DNA from: Nocardia abscessus
GTDB lineage: Bacteria; Actinomycetota; Actinomycetes; Mycobacteriales; Mycobacteriaceae
DNA length: 64,000 nt
Direction of reading: 5' to 3'
NCBI RefSeq assembly: GCF_015477775.1
Contig: NZ_JADLQO010000010.1
Location: 234,915-298,914, forward strand
Within the stretch, counting starts at the first letter, position 1, and every line of letters starts with the position of its first letter. Below are positions 8,426 through 16,507 of the stretch, in pieces. The position numbers were made by a program, and so were the translations under genes. The notes beneath the pieces are model-generated. The model worked only from the letters and a program-made list of their open reading frames with translations, was not told where the DNA came from and did no database searches.

Positions 8426-8439
8426 CGGAACGTGTTCTA
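8426..8439. promoter_or_regulatory. KstR-like palindrome upstream of the second aldehyde dehydrogenase
   Basis: CGGAACGTGTTCTA contains the perfect core GAACGTGTTC and matches TnnAACnnGTTnnA at all but the first base. It lies in the 139-bp gap between the ferredoxin and the next dehydrogenase, about 60 bp before that start. It suggests separate, sterol-linked control; binding is unproven. Confidence 0.45.
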
Positions 8440-8500
8440 ATTCAGTCGCACTGTCCGGCCCGGCACCTGCGGCGATGCCCGACGTCATGGAGAAGATCCG

Positions 8501-10093
8501 ATGAGCACAGCACACACCGACAAGGCGAAGGAGACCCTGCCCGCCAGGGTCACCGGGGAGCTGATCGCGCGGCTGACCGGTCTGGTCGCCGCCGACGGTA
8601 GCGCGGCGCCGTTCGAGATGATCGAGGTCTACACCGGCGCGCCGGTCGGTGAGCTGCCGCAGTCGACCCCGCAGGATGTCCGGACCGCGTGCGCCGCCGC
8701 CCGGGCCGCGCAGACGGAGTGGGCCGCGCTGCCGCTGCGGCAGCGGCTGCGCGTGTTCGAGCGGCTGCACGAGCTGATGCTCGGCGAAGTGGAGACCATC
8801 GCCGACCTCATCCAGATCGGGTGTGGCAAGACCCGCCGCATGGCCGTCGAGGAATCCTGCGACGTGCCCATGGTGATCAGCCACTACCTCAAGACCGCCC
8901 GCCGCGTGCTGCGGCCGAAGCGGCGGGGCGGCCCGATGCCACTGCTGACCACCTCCACCGAGCAGCACCGTCCCAAGGGGCTCGTCGCGGTGATCGCACC
9001 CTGGAACTTTCCCTTCGCCATCGCCCTGTCCGACGCCATGCCCGCGCTGATGGCGGGCAACGGCGTCGTGCTGAAGCCGGACAACAAGACCGCGCTGTGC
9101 GTGCTTTTCGGCCTCGAGTTGCTGCACCGCGCCGGGCTGCCCCGCGGTCTGGTCCAGGTGGTGTGCGGGGAAGGACCCGACATCGGACCGACCCTGATCG
9201 ACAACGTCGACTTCGTCATGTTCACCGGCTCGACCGCCACCGGCCGGATCGTCGGCGAGCAGGCCGGCCGCAATCTCATCGGGTGCAGCCTGGAACTGGG
9301 CGGCAAGAATCCGATGATCGTGCTCGCCGACGCGAACCTGGACGAGGTGATCCCCGGCGCGGTGTTCGCGGTGTTCGCCAACTCGGGGCAAGCGTGCATG
9401 CACATCGAACGCATCTACGTGCACCGCTCCGTCCACGACGAGTTCCTGCGCCGGCTGGTCGCCGCCGCGGCCGAATTGAACGCAAAGATCGGCGCCGCCT
9501 ACGACTACACGCCCGAGTTCGGTTCCCTCGTCTCGCCGCAGCATCTGGAACGGGTCGCCGCCCACGTCGAGGACGCGCGGGCCAAAGGGGCCACCGTGCA
9601 CGTCGGCGGGCAGGCGCGCCCCGACATCGGTCCCGCGTTCTACGAGGCCACCGTGCTGACCGGCGTGACCCCCGAGATGACCCACGCGACGCTGGAGACC
9701 TTCGGCCCGGTCGTCACCGTGTATCCGTTCGACGACGAGCAGGAGGCGGTGCGCCTGGCCAACGCCACCGACTACGGCTTGAACGCCAGTGTGTGGACCC
9801 GGGACTTCGCGCACGCCGAGCGGATCGCCGCCCAGTTGCAGGCGGGCAATATCAACATCAACGACGGTTTCGTCGCGACCTACGCCGCCAAAGGCACACC
9901 GTCGGGCGGGGTGAAGCAGTCCGGAGTCGGTACTCGGCACGGCGACCAAGGCCTGCTGAAGTACACCGACACGGTGAACGTCGGCGTGCTCAAGAAGCAG
10001 GTACTCGCCGCGCGGGCGGGTCAGCCCTACGACAAGCAGCTGAAGATGACCCTGACGTCGCTGCGGCTGATGCGCCGAACCAGGTTGCGCTGA
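8501..10093 (+). CDS. Aldehyde dehydrogenase, succinate-semialdehyde dehydrogenase (GabD2)-like
   Basis: A 530-residue aldehyde dehydrogenase with Asn169 (APWNFP), Glu265 (ELGGKN) and catalytic Cys299 (NSGQACM). The N-terminal ~35 residues and the C-terminal extension past the NINDGF motif are like the actinobacterial GabD2 group. It would oxidise a semialdehyde or aldehyde with NAD(P). It has its own 139-bp leader holding a KstR-like site, so it may not belong to the P450/SDR/ferredoxin transcript. The substrate is not fixed by the motifs; the group name is from memory. Confidence 0.88.
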   Translation: MSTAHTDKAKETLPARVTGELIARLTGLVAADGSAAPFEMIEVYTGAPVGELPQSTPQDVRTACAAARAAQTEWAALPLRQRLRVFERLHELMLGEVETIADLIQIGCGKTRRMAVEESCDVPMVISHYLKTARRVLRPKRRGGPMPLLTTSTEQHRPKGLVAVIAPWNFPFAIALSDAMPALMAGNGVVLKPDNKTALCVLFGLELLHRAGLPRGLVQVVCGEGPDIGPTLIDNVDFVMFTGSTATGRIVGEQAGRNLIGCSLELGGKNPMIVLADANLDEVIPGAVFAVFANSGQACMHIERIYVHRSVHDEFLRRLVAAAAELNAKIGAAYDYTPEFGSLVSPQHLERVAAHVEDARAKGATVHVGGQARPDIGPAFYEATVLTGVTPEMTHATLETFGPVVTVYPFDDEQEAVRLANATDYGLNASVWTRDFAHAERIAAQLQAGNININDGFVATYAAKGTPSGGVKQSGVGTRHGDQGLLKYTDTVNVGVLKKQVLAARAGQPYDKQLKMTLTSLRLMRRTRLR

Positions 10094-10197
10094 GCCCGGT
10101 TCCCTCGCCGTGCCTGCCACGGCCACCGACCCCGCCGATCCGGTAGCGTGGCCGTCGGGGTGGATCCACGGAATCAAGAATGGGCAGGTCCATACGT

Positions 10198-10683
10198 ATG
10201 AGCCTTCGAGAAGTTCCGCTACGCACGCTGTCCGGCGAACCGACGACATTGGCCGACCTGGTCGGCGACCGCGCCGTCCTGCTGGTCAACGTGGCCTCGA
10301 AATGCGGGCTGACGCCGCAATACTCCGGTCTGGTCGAACTGCACAAGTCCTTCGGGCCGCGCGGTCTCAGCGTGGTCGGCGTGCCGTGCAACCAGTTCAT
10401 GGGCCAGGAGCCGGGCACCGCGGAGGAGATCCAGCAGTTCTGTTCCACCACCTACGGCGTCGATTTCCCCTTGCTGGAGAAGACCGACGTCAACGGCGAC
10501 CAGCGCCACGCCCTCTACCAGACCCTGGTGGAGACCCCCGACGCCGAGGGCGCCGCCGGTGACATCCAGTGGAACTTCGAGAAGTTCCTGATCGACCGAG
10601 ACGGCAAGGTGGCGGGCCGCTTCCGCCCGCGGACCACGCCCGATGCCCCGGAACTGGTCGCGGCGATCGAAGCCGTGCTCTGA
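10198..10683 (+). CDS. Glutathione peroxidase family, cysteine-type (thioredoxin-dependent) peroxidase
   Basis: A 161-residue GPx-fold peroxidase. Peroxidatic Cys36 is in NVASKCGLTPQY, with the tetrad Gln70 (CNQFMGQEPGT), Trp125 and Asn126 (WNFEKF). Cys82 in the FCSTTYGVDFPL helix is placed as the resolving cysteine, pointing to reduction by thioredoxin rather than glutathione. It removes H2O2 and lipid hydroperoxides in the cytosol. The chosen ATG gives the usual family N-terminus; its ribosome site is weak. It appears monocistronic and is followed by a stem-loop. Confidence 0.93.
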   Translation: MSLREVPLRTLSGEPTTLADLVGDRAVLLVNVASKCGLTPQYSGLVELHKSFGPRGLSVVGVPCNQFMGQEPGTAEEIQQFCSTTYGVDFPLLEKTDVNGDQRHALYQTLVETPDAEGAAGDIQWNFEKFLIDRDGKVAGRFRPRTTPDAPELVAAIEAVL

Positions 10684-10698
10684 GGTAGACGCGAAAGG

Positions 10699-10733
10699 CC
10701 GGAGCCGTCGTCCGATCGGGGTGGCGGCTCCGG
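10699..10733 (+). terminator. Stem-loop after the peroxidase gene
   Basis: A 9-bp perfect stem, CCGGAGCCG paired with CGGCTCCGG, encloses a 17-base loop 15 bp after the stop. There is no T-run, which is common for actinobacterial terminators. It may end peroxidase transcription. Confidence 0.5.
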
Positions 10734-10961
10734 TCGCGTCATGCCCCACTCCGGTCACCACGTGACGGCCTCTGACCTCGCGGCCGACTTATGAAACGCC
10801 GACAGGCGGAAGGTAGAAGGTTGGGCAGTAGTTCCTAGCCGACCGAACTGCGAGCCGATCAAAGTTGGATGGCTATCGGTCGCGAGATACTCCCCGCGCG
10901 CGATCCTGCTCGTGTCTAGTCCCGCCACGCACAACGCGAGGCGAATGACCAGGCGGCTGCC

Positions 10962-12020
10962 TCACCGCTGCTTGCGGGTGATGCGCCTGCCCCAACCACA
11001 CGAGTCGTTCCACCTCCGACAAGCGCCCCTTCTCGTCCAACTCCTTGAACGCCGCGTTTCGTGCCTCGTCAAGAGCTTTGAACGCAGCCTCACGTTCTTC
11101 TCAACCGCTGCACGCGCCTCGGCGGCTGAACGCTTCACACTGGCAGCGTCGGCCGCTTCTGGAGCCGCCTGTTCACTGGCGTCGGTAGCTTCCTGCTGCG
11201 GGTACTGGTCGGGTGCCGGGAATTCCTGCGCAACCCGTTCGGCGGCTGCACGCTCAACCCGCGCACGCTCGGTTTCCTGTGTTCGGCGTGCTTCCAGGGT
11301 TCGCTTCACCTGCTCTCTGGCCTGTCTGTCCTGCTCGGCATGCTGCGGCGCATCCGACCGGCCACGCGCGGCAGCTTCCCGGAACCGCAGCATCTTCCGG
11401 AACTTCTCGGCCCGCTCGCGTACTTTCTTCTCCAGCTCTGCAGCCTTCGCCTGCTGTTCGCGCTGCTGCGCCTTCTGCTGTAGAGCCTGTTCGCCGACAC
11501 CGGGTAGTTCGAGCTGCCGAACCAGCTCCAGGCTTTTACCCAGGTCTATGGCCTGCACAGCCATTTCTTGCGATACCTCAATGTGCTGAAATCGGCCCTT
11601 GAAGTCCTGCTCCATCTGCTGAAGCAAAGCGCGGATCTCCTGCGGGATATGCTTACCCTGGACCGTTACCCAAGCGCCGGAATAATATCTTTCCGTCTCG
11701 AGTAGATGCCGGTCTATGGCGATTTGCCTACGCGTCTCTTTCGTGTCATCGACGCGGCCGGACTTATATTCGGTGAAGGCACGTTCGCCATGCTCACTGT
11801 ACACGCGCGCCTGGTCGATACGCCGGTTCCCTTCCGTGGTGTATTCTCTGTGCTCGCGCACCCACCCGTTTTCTCGGGTCTCGCCGCGCATCTGCGCCAT
11901 ACCCCGGTGAAACCGTTCCCCCTTCTGAGGGTTTTCCCGGCCGCGCTGTTTTCTATGCGCCTCTTGTCGGCGGAATCTCTCGCGCTCTTCCATCCGGCGT
12001 CTGGCATCGTCGTCGGACAT
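10962..12020 (-). CDS. PD-(D/E)xK nuclease-like protein with coiled-coil tail, probable C-terminal frameshift
   Basis: A 352-residue, very charged protein. Residues 60-110 read RRIDQARV...FTEYKSGRV...ETRRQIAIDRHLL, with Asp69, Glu84 and Lys86 spaced as in restriction-endonuclease-fold toxins (D...ExK...RQ). Residues ~180-330 are Glu/Lys/Arg/Gln-rich and should be helical coiled coil. Near base 11100 the protein-like character jumps to another frame (EEREAAFKALDEARNAAFKE, then RLSEVERLVWLGQ), which stays open to about 10873. The printed C-terminus is therefore probably a frameshift artefact or mutation. It has no signal peptide. GC is visibly lower than in the flanks. Nuclease function is inferred only. 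Confidence 0.6.
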   Translation of the reverse strand: MSDDDARRRMEERERFRRQEAHRKQRGRENPQKGERFHRGMAQMRGETRENGWVREHREYTTEGNRRIDQARVYSEHGERAFTEYKSGRVDDTKETRRQIAIDRHLLETERYYSGAWVTVQGKHIPQEIRALLQQMEQDFKGRFQHIEVSQEMAVQAIDLGKSLELVRQLELPGVGEQALQQKAQQREQQAKAAELEKKVRERAEKFRKMLRFREAAARGRSDAPQHAEQDRQAREQVKRTLEARRTQETERARVERAAAERVAQEFPAPDQYPQQEATDASEQAAPEAADAASVKRSAAEARAAVEKNVRLRSKLLTRHETRRSRSWTRRGACRRWNDSCGWGRRITRKQR

Positions 12021-12078
12021 CGGTAAGCGACCCCCCAGTGAAGCAGAACTCAGATGAAAGAACTTGGGCTACAAGACA

Positions 12079-12609
12079 TCACAGACGAGGATGAGTTTTC
12101 CATTCAGCCCAGTCCAGGCCCATGCTGTGGGCTTCCATCGTCACGTCCGAGCAGCCTTCCTCGATCGCCCACTGCACGAGATAAAGTGCGCTGAAAACGC
12201 TATCGGTGTAGTCGAAACGCAGACTCGGACCGATCGCCTGGTATACCGGTGCGCTGGTGCCGGGAGCATCGAACCATTGTGCCCCTGCCTGTCGGACGAA
12301 ATATTCACCAAGGAATCGAGCGTACTTGTCGACGATATCGGCATTCTCGGGCGAGAGGATAGTGGGCTTGTCCAGAAATGCAGTGTCGGCGGCTTCCTCG
12401 ATGCGGGACAGAAATGGACGCTCCCACCATGGGCACGATGAGGATTCCGGGTGGACATCCGGAAGCGTCTCCGTAAGGAATTTCTGTATCTGCGATTCCA
12501 TACGTTCCCGAGCGATCCACGCGGCCCACTCCTGCCGCTGCCGCACCAGTTTTTCGTCTACCTCGATTTCCACACCGAGGTCCATCATCATCTGCTCGTC
12601 ATTCCCCAT
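12079..12609 (-). CDS. Hypothetical protein upstream of the nuclease-like gene
   Basis: A 176-residue acidic protein that I do not recognise. It is rich in Trp and Glu (REWAAWIARERMESQIQKF, SLRFDYTDSVFSALYLVQWAIEEG) and has no signal peptide or transmembrane segment. The ATG at 12609 has AGAGG about nine bases upstream; a GTG six bases earlier is possible. It lies 58 bp ahead of the nuclease-like gene on the same strand. An acidic partner beside a basic putative toxin is suggestive of an immunity protein, but nothing in the sequence proves this. Confidence 0.65.
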   Translation of the reverse strand: MGNDEQMMMDLGVEIEVDEKLVRQRQEWAAWIARERMESQIQKFLTETLPDVHPESSSCPWWERPFLSRIEEAADTAFLDKPTILSPENADIVDKYARFLGEYFVRQAGAQWFDAPGTSAPVYQAIGPSLRFDYTDSVFSALYLVQWAIEEGCSDVTMEAHSMGLDWAEWKTHPRL

Positions 12610-12690
12610 GTCCACTTCCTCTCCTTATTGTCCGAACAGGTCAGTCTCGCGCCTGCGCGGTCACCGGGCAAGCGGCGGGCGGAGGCTGGT

Positions 12691-13005
12691 TCAGGTGCCT
12701 GTGATGTGCTGGCCGATGATCGCGGGTATCAACAGGTCCAAGAAGGTGATCTCGTCGGCGGCGGGGATGTTGTCGATGATCGGATCAAGGACCGGTGCGG
12801 CGTAGAGGCGGCCGGTGTGGGGTCCGGCGGCGGTACGGGCGCTGGTGATCAGCTCGAAGACGACCATCGCCATCACGCGGACGCGCATGGTTTCGCTCAT
12901 CCCGTCCCGCACGGCATCCGCAGTGCTGGCCACCAGGGTGCCGATCACCTCGGTGAGGACGTCGAGTTCGGCGGCGGATCGCTCGGCGTCTTGGTCACCG
13001 GTCAC
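12691..13005 (-). CDS. Hypothetical helical protein, GTGA-coupled to its upstream gene
   Basis: A 104-residue protein beginning at GTG 13005, whose GTGA overlaps the stop of the preceding gene. An in-frame upstream extension is low-complexity Arg/Ala/Pro and not credible. The real part is regular and helical (ELDVLTEVIGTLVASTADAVRDG, MRVRVMAMVVFELITSARTA) and ends EITFLDLLIPAIIGQHITGT. I recognise no domain. Tight coupling suggests a stoichiometric partner of the 170-residue protein before it, both divergent from the XRE regulator. Confidence 0.6.
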   Translation of the reverse strand: MTGDQDAERSAAELDVLTEVIGTLVASTADAVRDGMSETMRVRVMAMVVFELITSARTAAGPHTGRLYAAPVLDPIIDNIPAADEITFLDLLIPAIIGQHITGT

Positions 13006-13514
13006 CGACCGGCCTGCGGCGGCACTGGTGGCGGAGCCTTCACCGCCCATCGCTGCCGGGTGTGCTGGGCTGCGCACCTCCGGATCGCTTCGACCACAAG
13101 CCGTCCCTGCGGCCGGTAGGGGTCGCGGGGTGGATGTACCCACGCCCGGAACAAGCCGGGGCGCTGTCCGGGGCCGGGCAACGCAATCTCTCCGGCACGG
13201 AGGATCGACACACTCAGCCGCGACATCTCCGCGAACAGTCGAATGTCCTCCGGCAGATCCGGGGCGGTGAGGAAAGTCCATCGCTGCGAGCGCGGATGCG
13301 TCAGTACCGGCCCGGTCTGCTGGCCCGCGCGGTGCATCCATGCTTTGACTTCCGAGCCGATGAACGCGGGCATCATCAACCCGCACACCCGGCCCGCCCG
13401 CAGGGTGATCCGCCCGAGGTGCGGTGGGTTGACCTCGGCGGGCAAGTCGCACACCCGCCGATAGAAATCGCACACCGACATCGGTGTGTCCCCAGATTTT
13501 TTCAGTGAGTCCAC
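13002..13514 (-). CDS. Conserved actinobacterial hypothetical protein next to an XRE regulator
   Basis: A 170-residue protein from GTG 13514, preceded by GGGGAG. The core (IGSEVKAWMHRAGQQTGPVLTHPRSQRW, DLPEDIRLFAEMSRLSVSI, EIALPGPGQ...WVHPPRDPYRPQGR) resembles, from memory, a family of unknown function found beside XRE regulators in Streptomyces and Nocardia. It has no membrane segment or signal. It opens the leftward unit opposite the XRE/TPR gene and would be controlled from the repeat-rich intergenic region. Function unknown. Confidence 0.7.
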   Translation of the reverse strand: MDSLKKSGDTPMSVCDFYRRVCDLPAEVNPPHLGRITLRAGRVCGLMMPAFIGSEVKAWMHRAGQQTGPVLTHPRSQRWTFLTAPDLPEDIRLFAEMSRLSVSILRAGEIALPGPGQRPGLFRAWVHPPRDPYRPQGRLVVEAIRRCAAQHTRQRWAVKAPPPVPPQAGR

Positions 13515-13671
13515 AAGCGTCTCCCCTCGCTCGAACGATTGGCATGCACCCGACGCCGAGGTCGAACCGCCGACTGCGCATCATCGGCCAGCCGATAGGG
13601 ACGGGATGAGCATTCGGCGACACCCGGCGTCGGGGCTGAATCAAGCGTTACGCACAACGATCGGCCTGTGC

Positions 13672-13754
13672 AGTGGCACGAGGGAGTGGCATTATGCGCT
13701 GGATCACTGGATGGCTGCACTGAGGGCTGGCAGTAGTGGCATTAATAGTGGCAC
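13672..13754. repeat. Four AGTGGCA direct repeats in the divergent XRE promoter region
   Basis: AGTGGCA occurs at 13672, 13685, 13735 and 13747, all in one orientation. The copies form two pairs, 12-13 bp apart within a pair and 62-63 bp between pairs; the second and third continue as ATTA. The array sits just before the XRE regulator gene and looks like an operator for it. The rest of the 300-bp gap shows nothing else. Confidence 0.6.
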
Positions 13755-13814
13755 TTGGGGTTTTAGCTGCTGTTAATCCTTCCGCGTGCTGCTGAAACGG
13801 GAGATGATCGGCCA

Positions 13815-14960
13815 ATGGGTGTGGGCGAGTTGATCCGTGAGCTTCGGAAGGCGCGCGGATGGTCGCAGGGCAGGTTGGCGGACGAGTTGGCCGCCCACTC
13901 GGGGGCGAGTATCTCTCGGGAGTACATCTCGAGGCGTTGGGAGAACGGAGACACGGTGCCCAGCCGGTTTTGGCTACGCCATCTATCGGCGGTGCTGGAT
14001 GTGCCTCTGGCAGTTTTCGAGGACGATGGCATGAACAGACGAAAGTTCCTGGCTCAGGTGGCCGCGACCAGTATCGCGCCGGTAGTGGCATCGGATCTGC
14101 TGGCGGCTGGGTTCTCGGCGCGGCTGGATCATGCCGGGCCGAGTATCGAGGCATGGCAGGCGAAGCTCAGCGCCTACGGCACGGATTACATGTCGCTCGG
14201 TGCAGCGGATATCCAACGGCGCCTGGCCGTCGACCTGGCGGTCCTGCAACAGCAGTTGGACAGCCCGCAGATGTGGGGAGCGGCGGCCCGGCTGATGACC
14301 CTGTACGCGAAAACGTTCCCAGGGTCGGACGGCACCAAGGCGGTTACCTGGTATCGCATGGCCGCTGAGGCTGCGGACCGTTCCGAGGACGAGCAGACTC
14401 GAGTATGGGTGCGCGGGCGGGCAGCCATTGCCCTCGGTTACGAAGGTGCAGCGCTGCGGGTCGCGGACCTCTTCGCCGACCAAGCACTGGCGCTGTCGGA
14501 CAAACCGAGCTTGGGGCGTCTCAACGCGATCATGGGCAAGGCGCATGCGGCAGTGCTGCGCGGCGACCACGGGACAGGGCGCGCTCTCGTGGAGGAGGGA
14601 CGCCGGGTGTTCGACAAGTCCGGATCGTATGAGCAAACCTCTGACTACGCCGTCCCGTGGTGGCGCATGAACGTATTTCTCTCCTTGCTGGCCGCACGGC
14701 GTGGGGATGAGAAATCGGCGGTGGCATCGCAAGAGCAAGCGCGAAGAGAACTTCCGGCCGAACTGCCGCGCTTTGCGACGCATCTGGAGATGCACCGTGG
14801 TCTGATGCTGGTGAGAGTCGGTGATCGAGCCGAGGGAATCCGAACGGCACGTACCGCGATGGATGCGCTTCCGCCTGAGAAGCACTCGCTCACACTGCGG
14901 ATGCTGATGGACGAGATCGCCGGAGCAAAGGACACAGCAGCCGGTGTCACGCGTGGGTAG
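13815..14960 (+). CDS. XRE-family regulator with helical repeat (TPR-like) C-terminal domain
   Basis: A 381-residue protein with an N-terminal Cro/C1-type helix-turn-helix (residues ~3-65, ending SAVLDVPLAVF), then a segment MNRRKFLAQVAATSIAPVVAS (~73-93) that mimics a Tat signal but lies internally. Many actinobacterial XRE/TPR regulators carry this element. The remaining ~270 residues are alpha-helical hairpins like TPRs. Such proteins bind DNA and sense a partner or peptide through the helical domain. It diverges from the unknown pair at 12.7-13.5 kb and probably controls it and itself. Confidence 0.85.
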   Translation: MGVGELIRELRKARGWSQGRLADELAAHSGASISREYISRRWENGDTVPSRFWLRHLSAVLDVPLAVFEDDGMNRRKFLAQVAATSIAPVVASDLLAAGFSARLDHAGPSIEAWQAKLSAYGTDYMSLGAADIQRRLAVDLAVLQQQLDSPQMWGAAARLMTLYAKTFPGSDGTKAVTWYRMAAEAADRSEDEQTRVWVRGRAAIALGYEGAALRVADLFADQALALSDKPSLGRLNAIMGKAHAAVLRGDHGTGRALVEEGRRVFDKSGSYEQTSDYAVPWWRMNVFLSLLAARRGDEKSAVASQEQARRELPAELPRFATHLEMHRGLMLVRVGDRAEGIRTARTAMDALPPEKHSLTLRMLMDEIAGAKDTAAGVTRG

Positions 14961-15123
14961 TCTCGTGCACCGCTGACCGAATCAGCCGCGGATCAGCAGG
15001 CTCCCGACGACTCCCGGGGCCTGTTGTCGCCTTTGCGGCCGGAGATCGGTCGGCCAGAGAGCACCGAGATCGCGAGCGCTGGGTTGTCGGGCCATTGAGA
15101 AGGTGGCTACTGCCGCCCTCCGG

Positions 15124-16488
15124 TCAGGTGCGCCGGGTGAGCGGCTCGCGCAACCCGAGATGTTCGCGCAGCGTGGTTCCGGTGTACTCGGTGCGGTACA
15201 CACCGCGCTCCTGGAGTTCGGGGACCAGCCAATCGACGATCTCGTCCAGGCCGGTGGGGACCAGATAGGGGGAGATGTTGAAGCCGTCGGTGGCGCCGTG
15301 GCGGACCCAGCGGGCCAGTTCGTCGGCCACCTGGGTGGGGGTGCCTGCGAAGCCGGAGCGTTCGGTGGAGGCGATCACCACTTCCCGCAGCGAGAGGTTC
15401 TCCGCTTCGGCCCTGGCTCGCCATTCGCGGGCGATGGTCACCGGGTCCTGTCCGGAACGTGGTGCGCCCCTGGTCTCCGAGATCGGGCGTGGCTGGGGGT
15501 CGTCGGCGGGCAACGGGCCGTCGGGGTCGAGTCCGGACAGGTCCCGGCCCCAGATCTGACCGGCCAGCGACAGCGCGGTCTGGCCGGTGTACTGGCCGGT
15601 CTTCACCCAGCGCACTTTCTCCTCGACCTCGGATTCCTTCTCCGCGAGGATGATCTGCGTGCCGGGCAGGATCCGGATGTCGTCCTCTGGGCGGCCCGCC
15701 GCGCGCAGGCGGGCGCGGATATCGGTGGCGAAGGCCAGCGCGTCGTCGAAATGTGTTCCGTGCCGGGAGAAAATGACGTCGGCGTTGGCCGCGGCGAAAT
15801 CGCGGCCTGCCGGTGAATCGCCCGCCTGAAAGATCACCGGATGCCCTTGGGCGCTGCGCGGCAGCGTGGGGGTGATCGTCACGTCGAAATGGGCGCCCGT
15901 GCGCACGACCGGATGGATCGCCTCCGGACGTGCCCACGACGGGCTCTGCTGCGAGGTCGCGATCGCGCCGTCGTCCCAGGCATCCCAGATCGCCCGCACG
16001 GTCGCGACGAACTCTCCGGCGCGCTCGTAGCGCAGCGCGTGGTCGAGGAATCCGCCGCGCCGGAAATTCGCGCCGGTCCACGCGTTGTCGGTGGTGACGG
16101 CGTTCCAGCCCGCGCGCCCGCCGGACAGCAGGTCGAGGCCGCTGAGTTTGCGCGCCAGATCGGCGGGCTCGTTGTAGGTGGTGTTCTGGGTGGCGACCAG
16201 GCCGATGTGCCGGGTGATGCCCGCCAGCGCGGTGAGCTGGGTGATCGCGTCGGGGCGGCCCGCGATGTCCAGTTCCAGGATGACGCCGTCCTGTTCGCGC
16301 AGCCGCAGACCCTCGCCGAGGAAGAACGCGTCGAACAGGCCGCGCTCGGCGGTCTGCGCGACGCGGCGGAAGGTCTCGAAATCGATCTGCGAGCCGCTGG
16401 ACGGGTCGGACCAGATCGTGGTGTGGTTCACGCCCTGGAAGAAGACGCCGAAGTGGACCTGGGCGTCGGGGCGCGGGAAGTCGGTCAC
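15124..16488 (-). CDS. LLM-class flavin-dependent monooxygenase, NtaA/SnaA/DszA type
   Basis: A 454-residue TIM-barrel FMN monooxygenase of the NtaA/SnaA/SoxA group: HFGVFFQGVNHTTIW at the start, GRAGWNAVTTDN in the middle, and the family end HLGLREPL. These enzymes oxygenate substrates such as nitrilotriacetate or organosulfur compounds using FMNH2 from a separate reductase. The GTG start has AGGAG ten bases upstream. It lies 19 bp after a second LLM gene on the same strand, so both are probably one transcript. The substrate is unknown. Confidence 0.93.
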   Translation of the reverse strand: MTDFPRPDAQVHFGVFFQGVNHTTIWSDPSSGSQIDFETFRRVAQTAERGLFDAFFLGEGLRLREQDGVILELDIAGRPDAITQLTALAGITRHIGLVATQNTTYNEPADLARKLSGLDLLSGGRAGWNAVTTDNAWTGANFRRGGFLDHALRYERAGEFVATVRAIWDAWDDGAIATSQQSPSWARPEAIHPVVRTGAHFDVTITPTLPRSAQGHPVIFQAGDSPAGRDFAAANADVIFSRHGTHFDDALAFATDIRARLRAAGRPEDDIRILPGTQIILAEKESEVEEKVRWVKTGQYTGQTALSLAGQIWGRDLSGLDPDGPLPADDPQPRPISETRGAPRSGQDPVTIAREWRARAEAENLSLREVVIASTERSGFAGTPTQVADELARWVRHGATDGFNISPYLVPTGLDEIVDWLVPELQERGVYRTEYTGTTLREHLGLREPLTRRT

Positions 16489-16507
16489 GGAAACGATCTC
16501 CTGACGA

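Noticed and set aside
14031..14100. Tat signal inside the XRE regulator
   Set aside because: The RRKFLA-type stretch begins about 73 residues into the protein behind a DNA-binding domain; it is a common feature of this regulator family, not an export signal.
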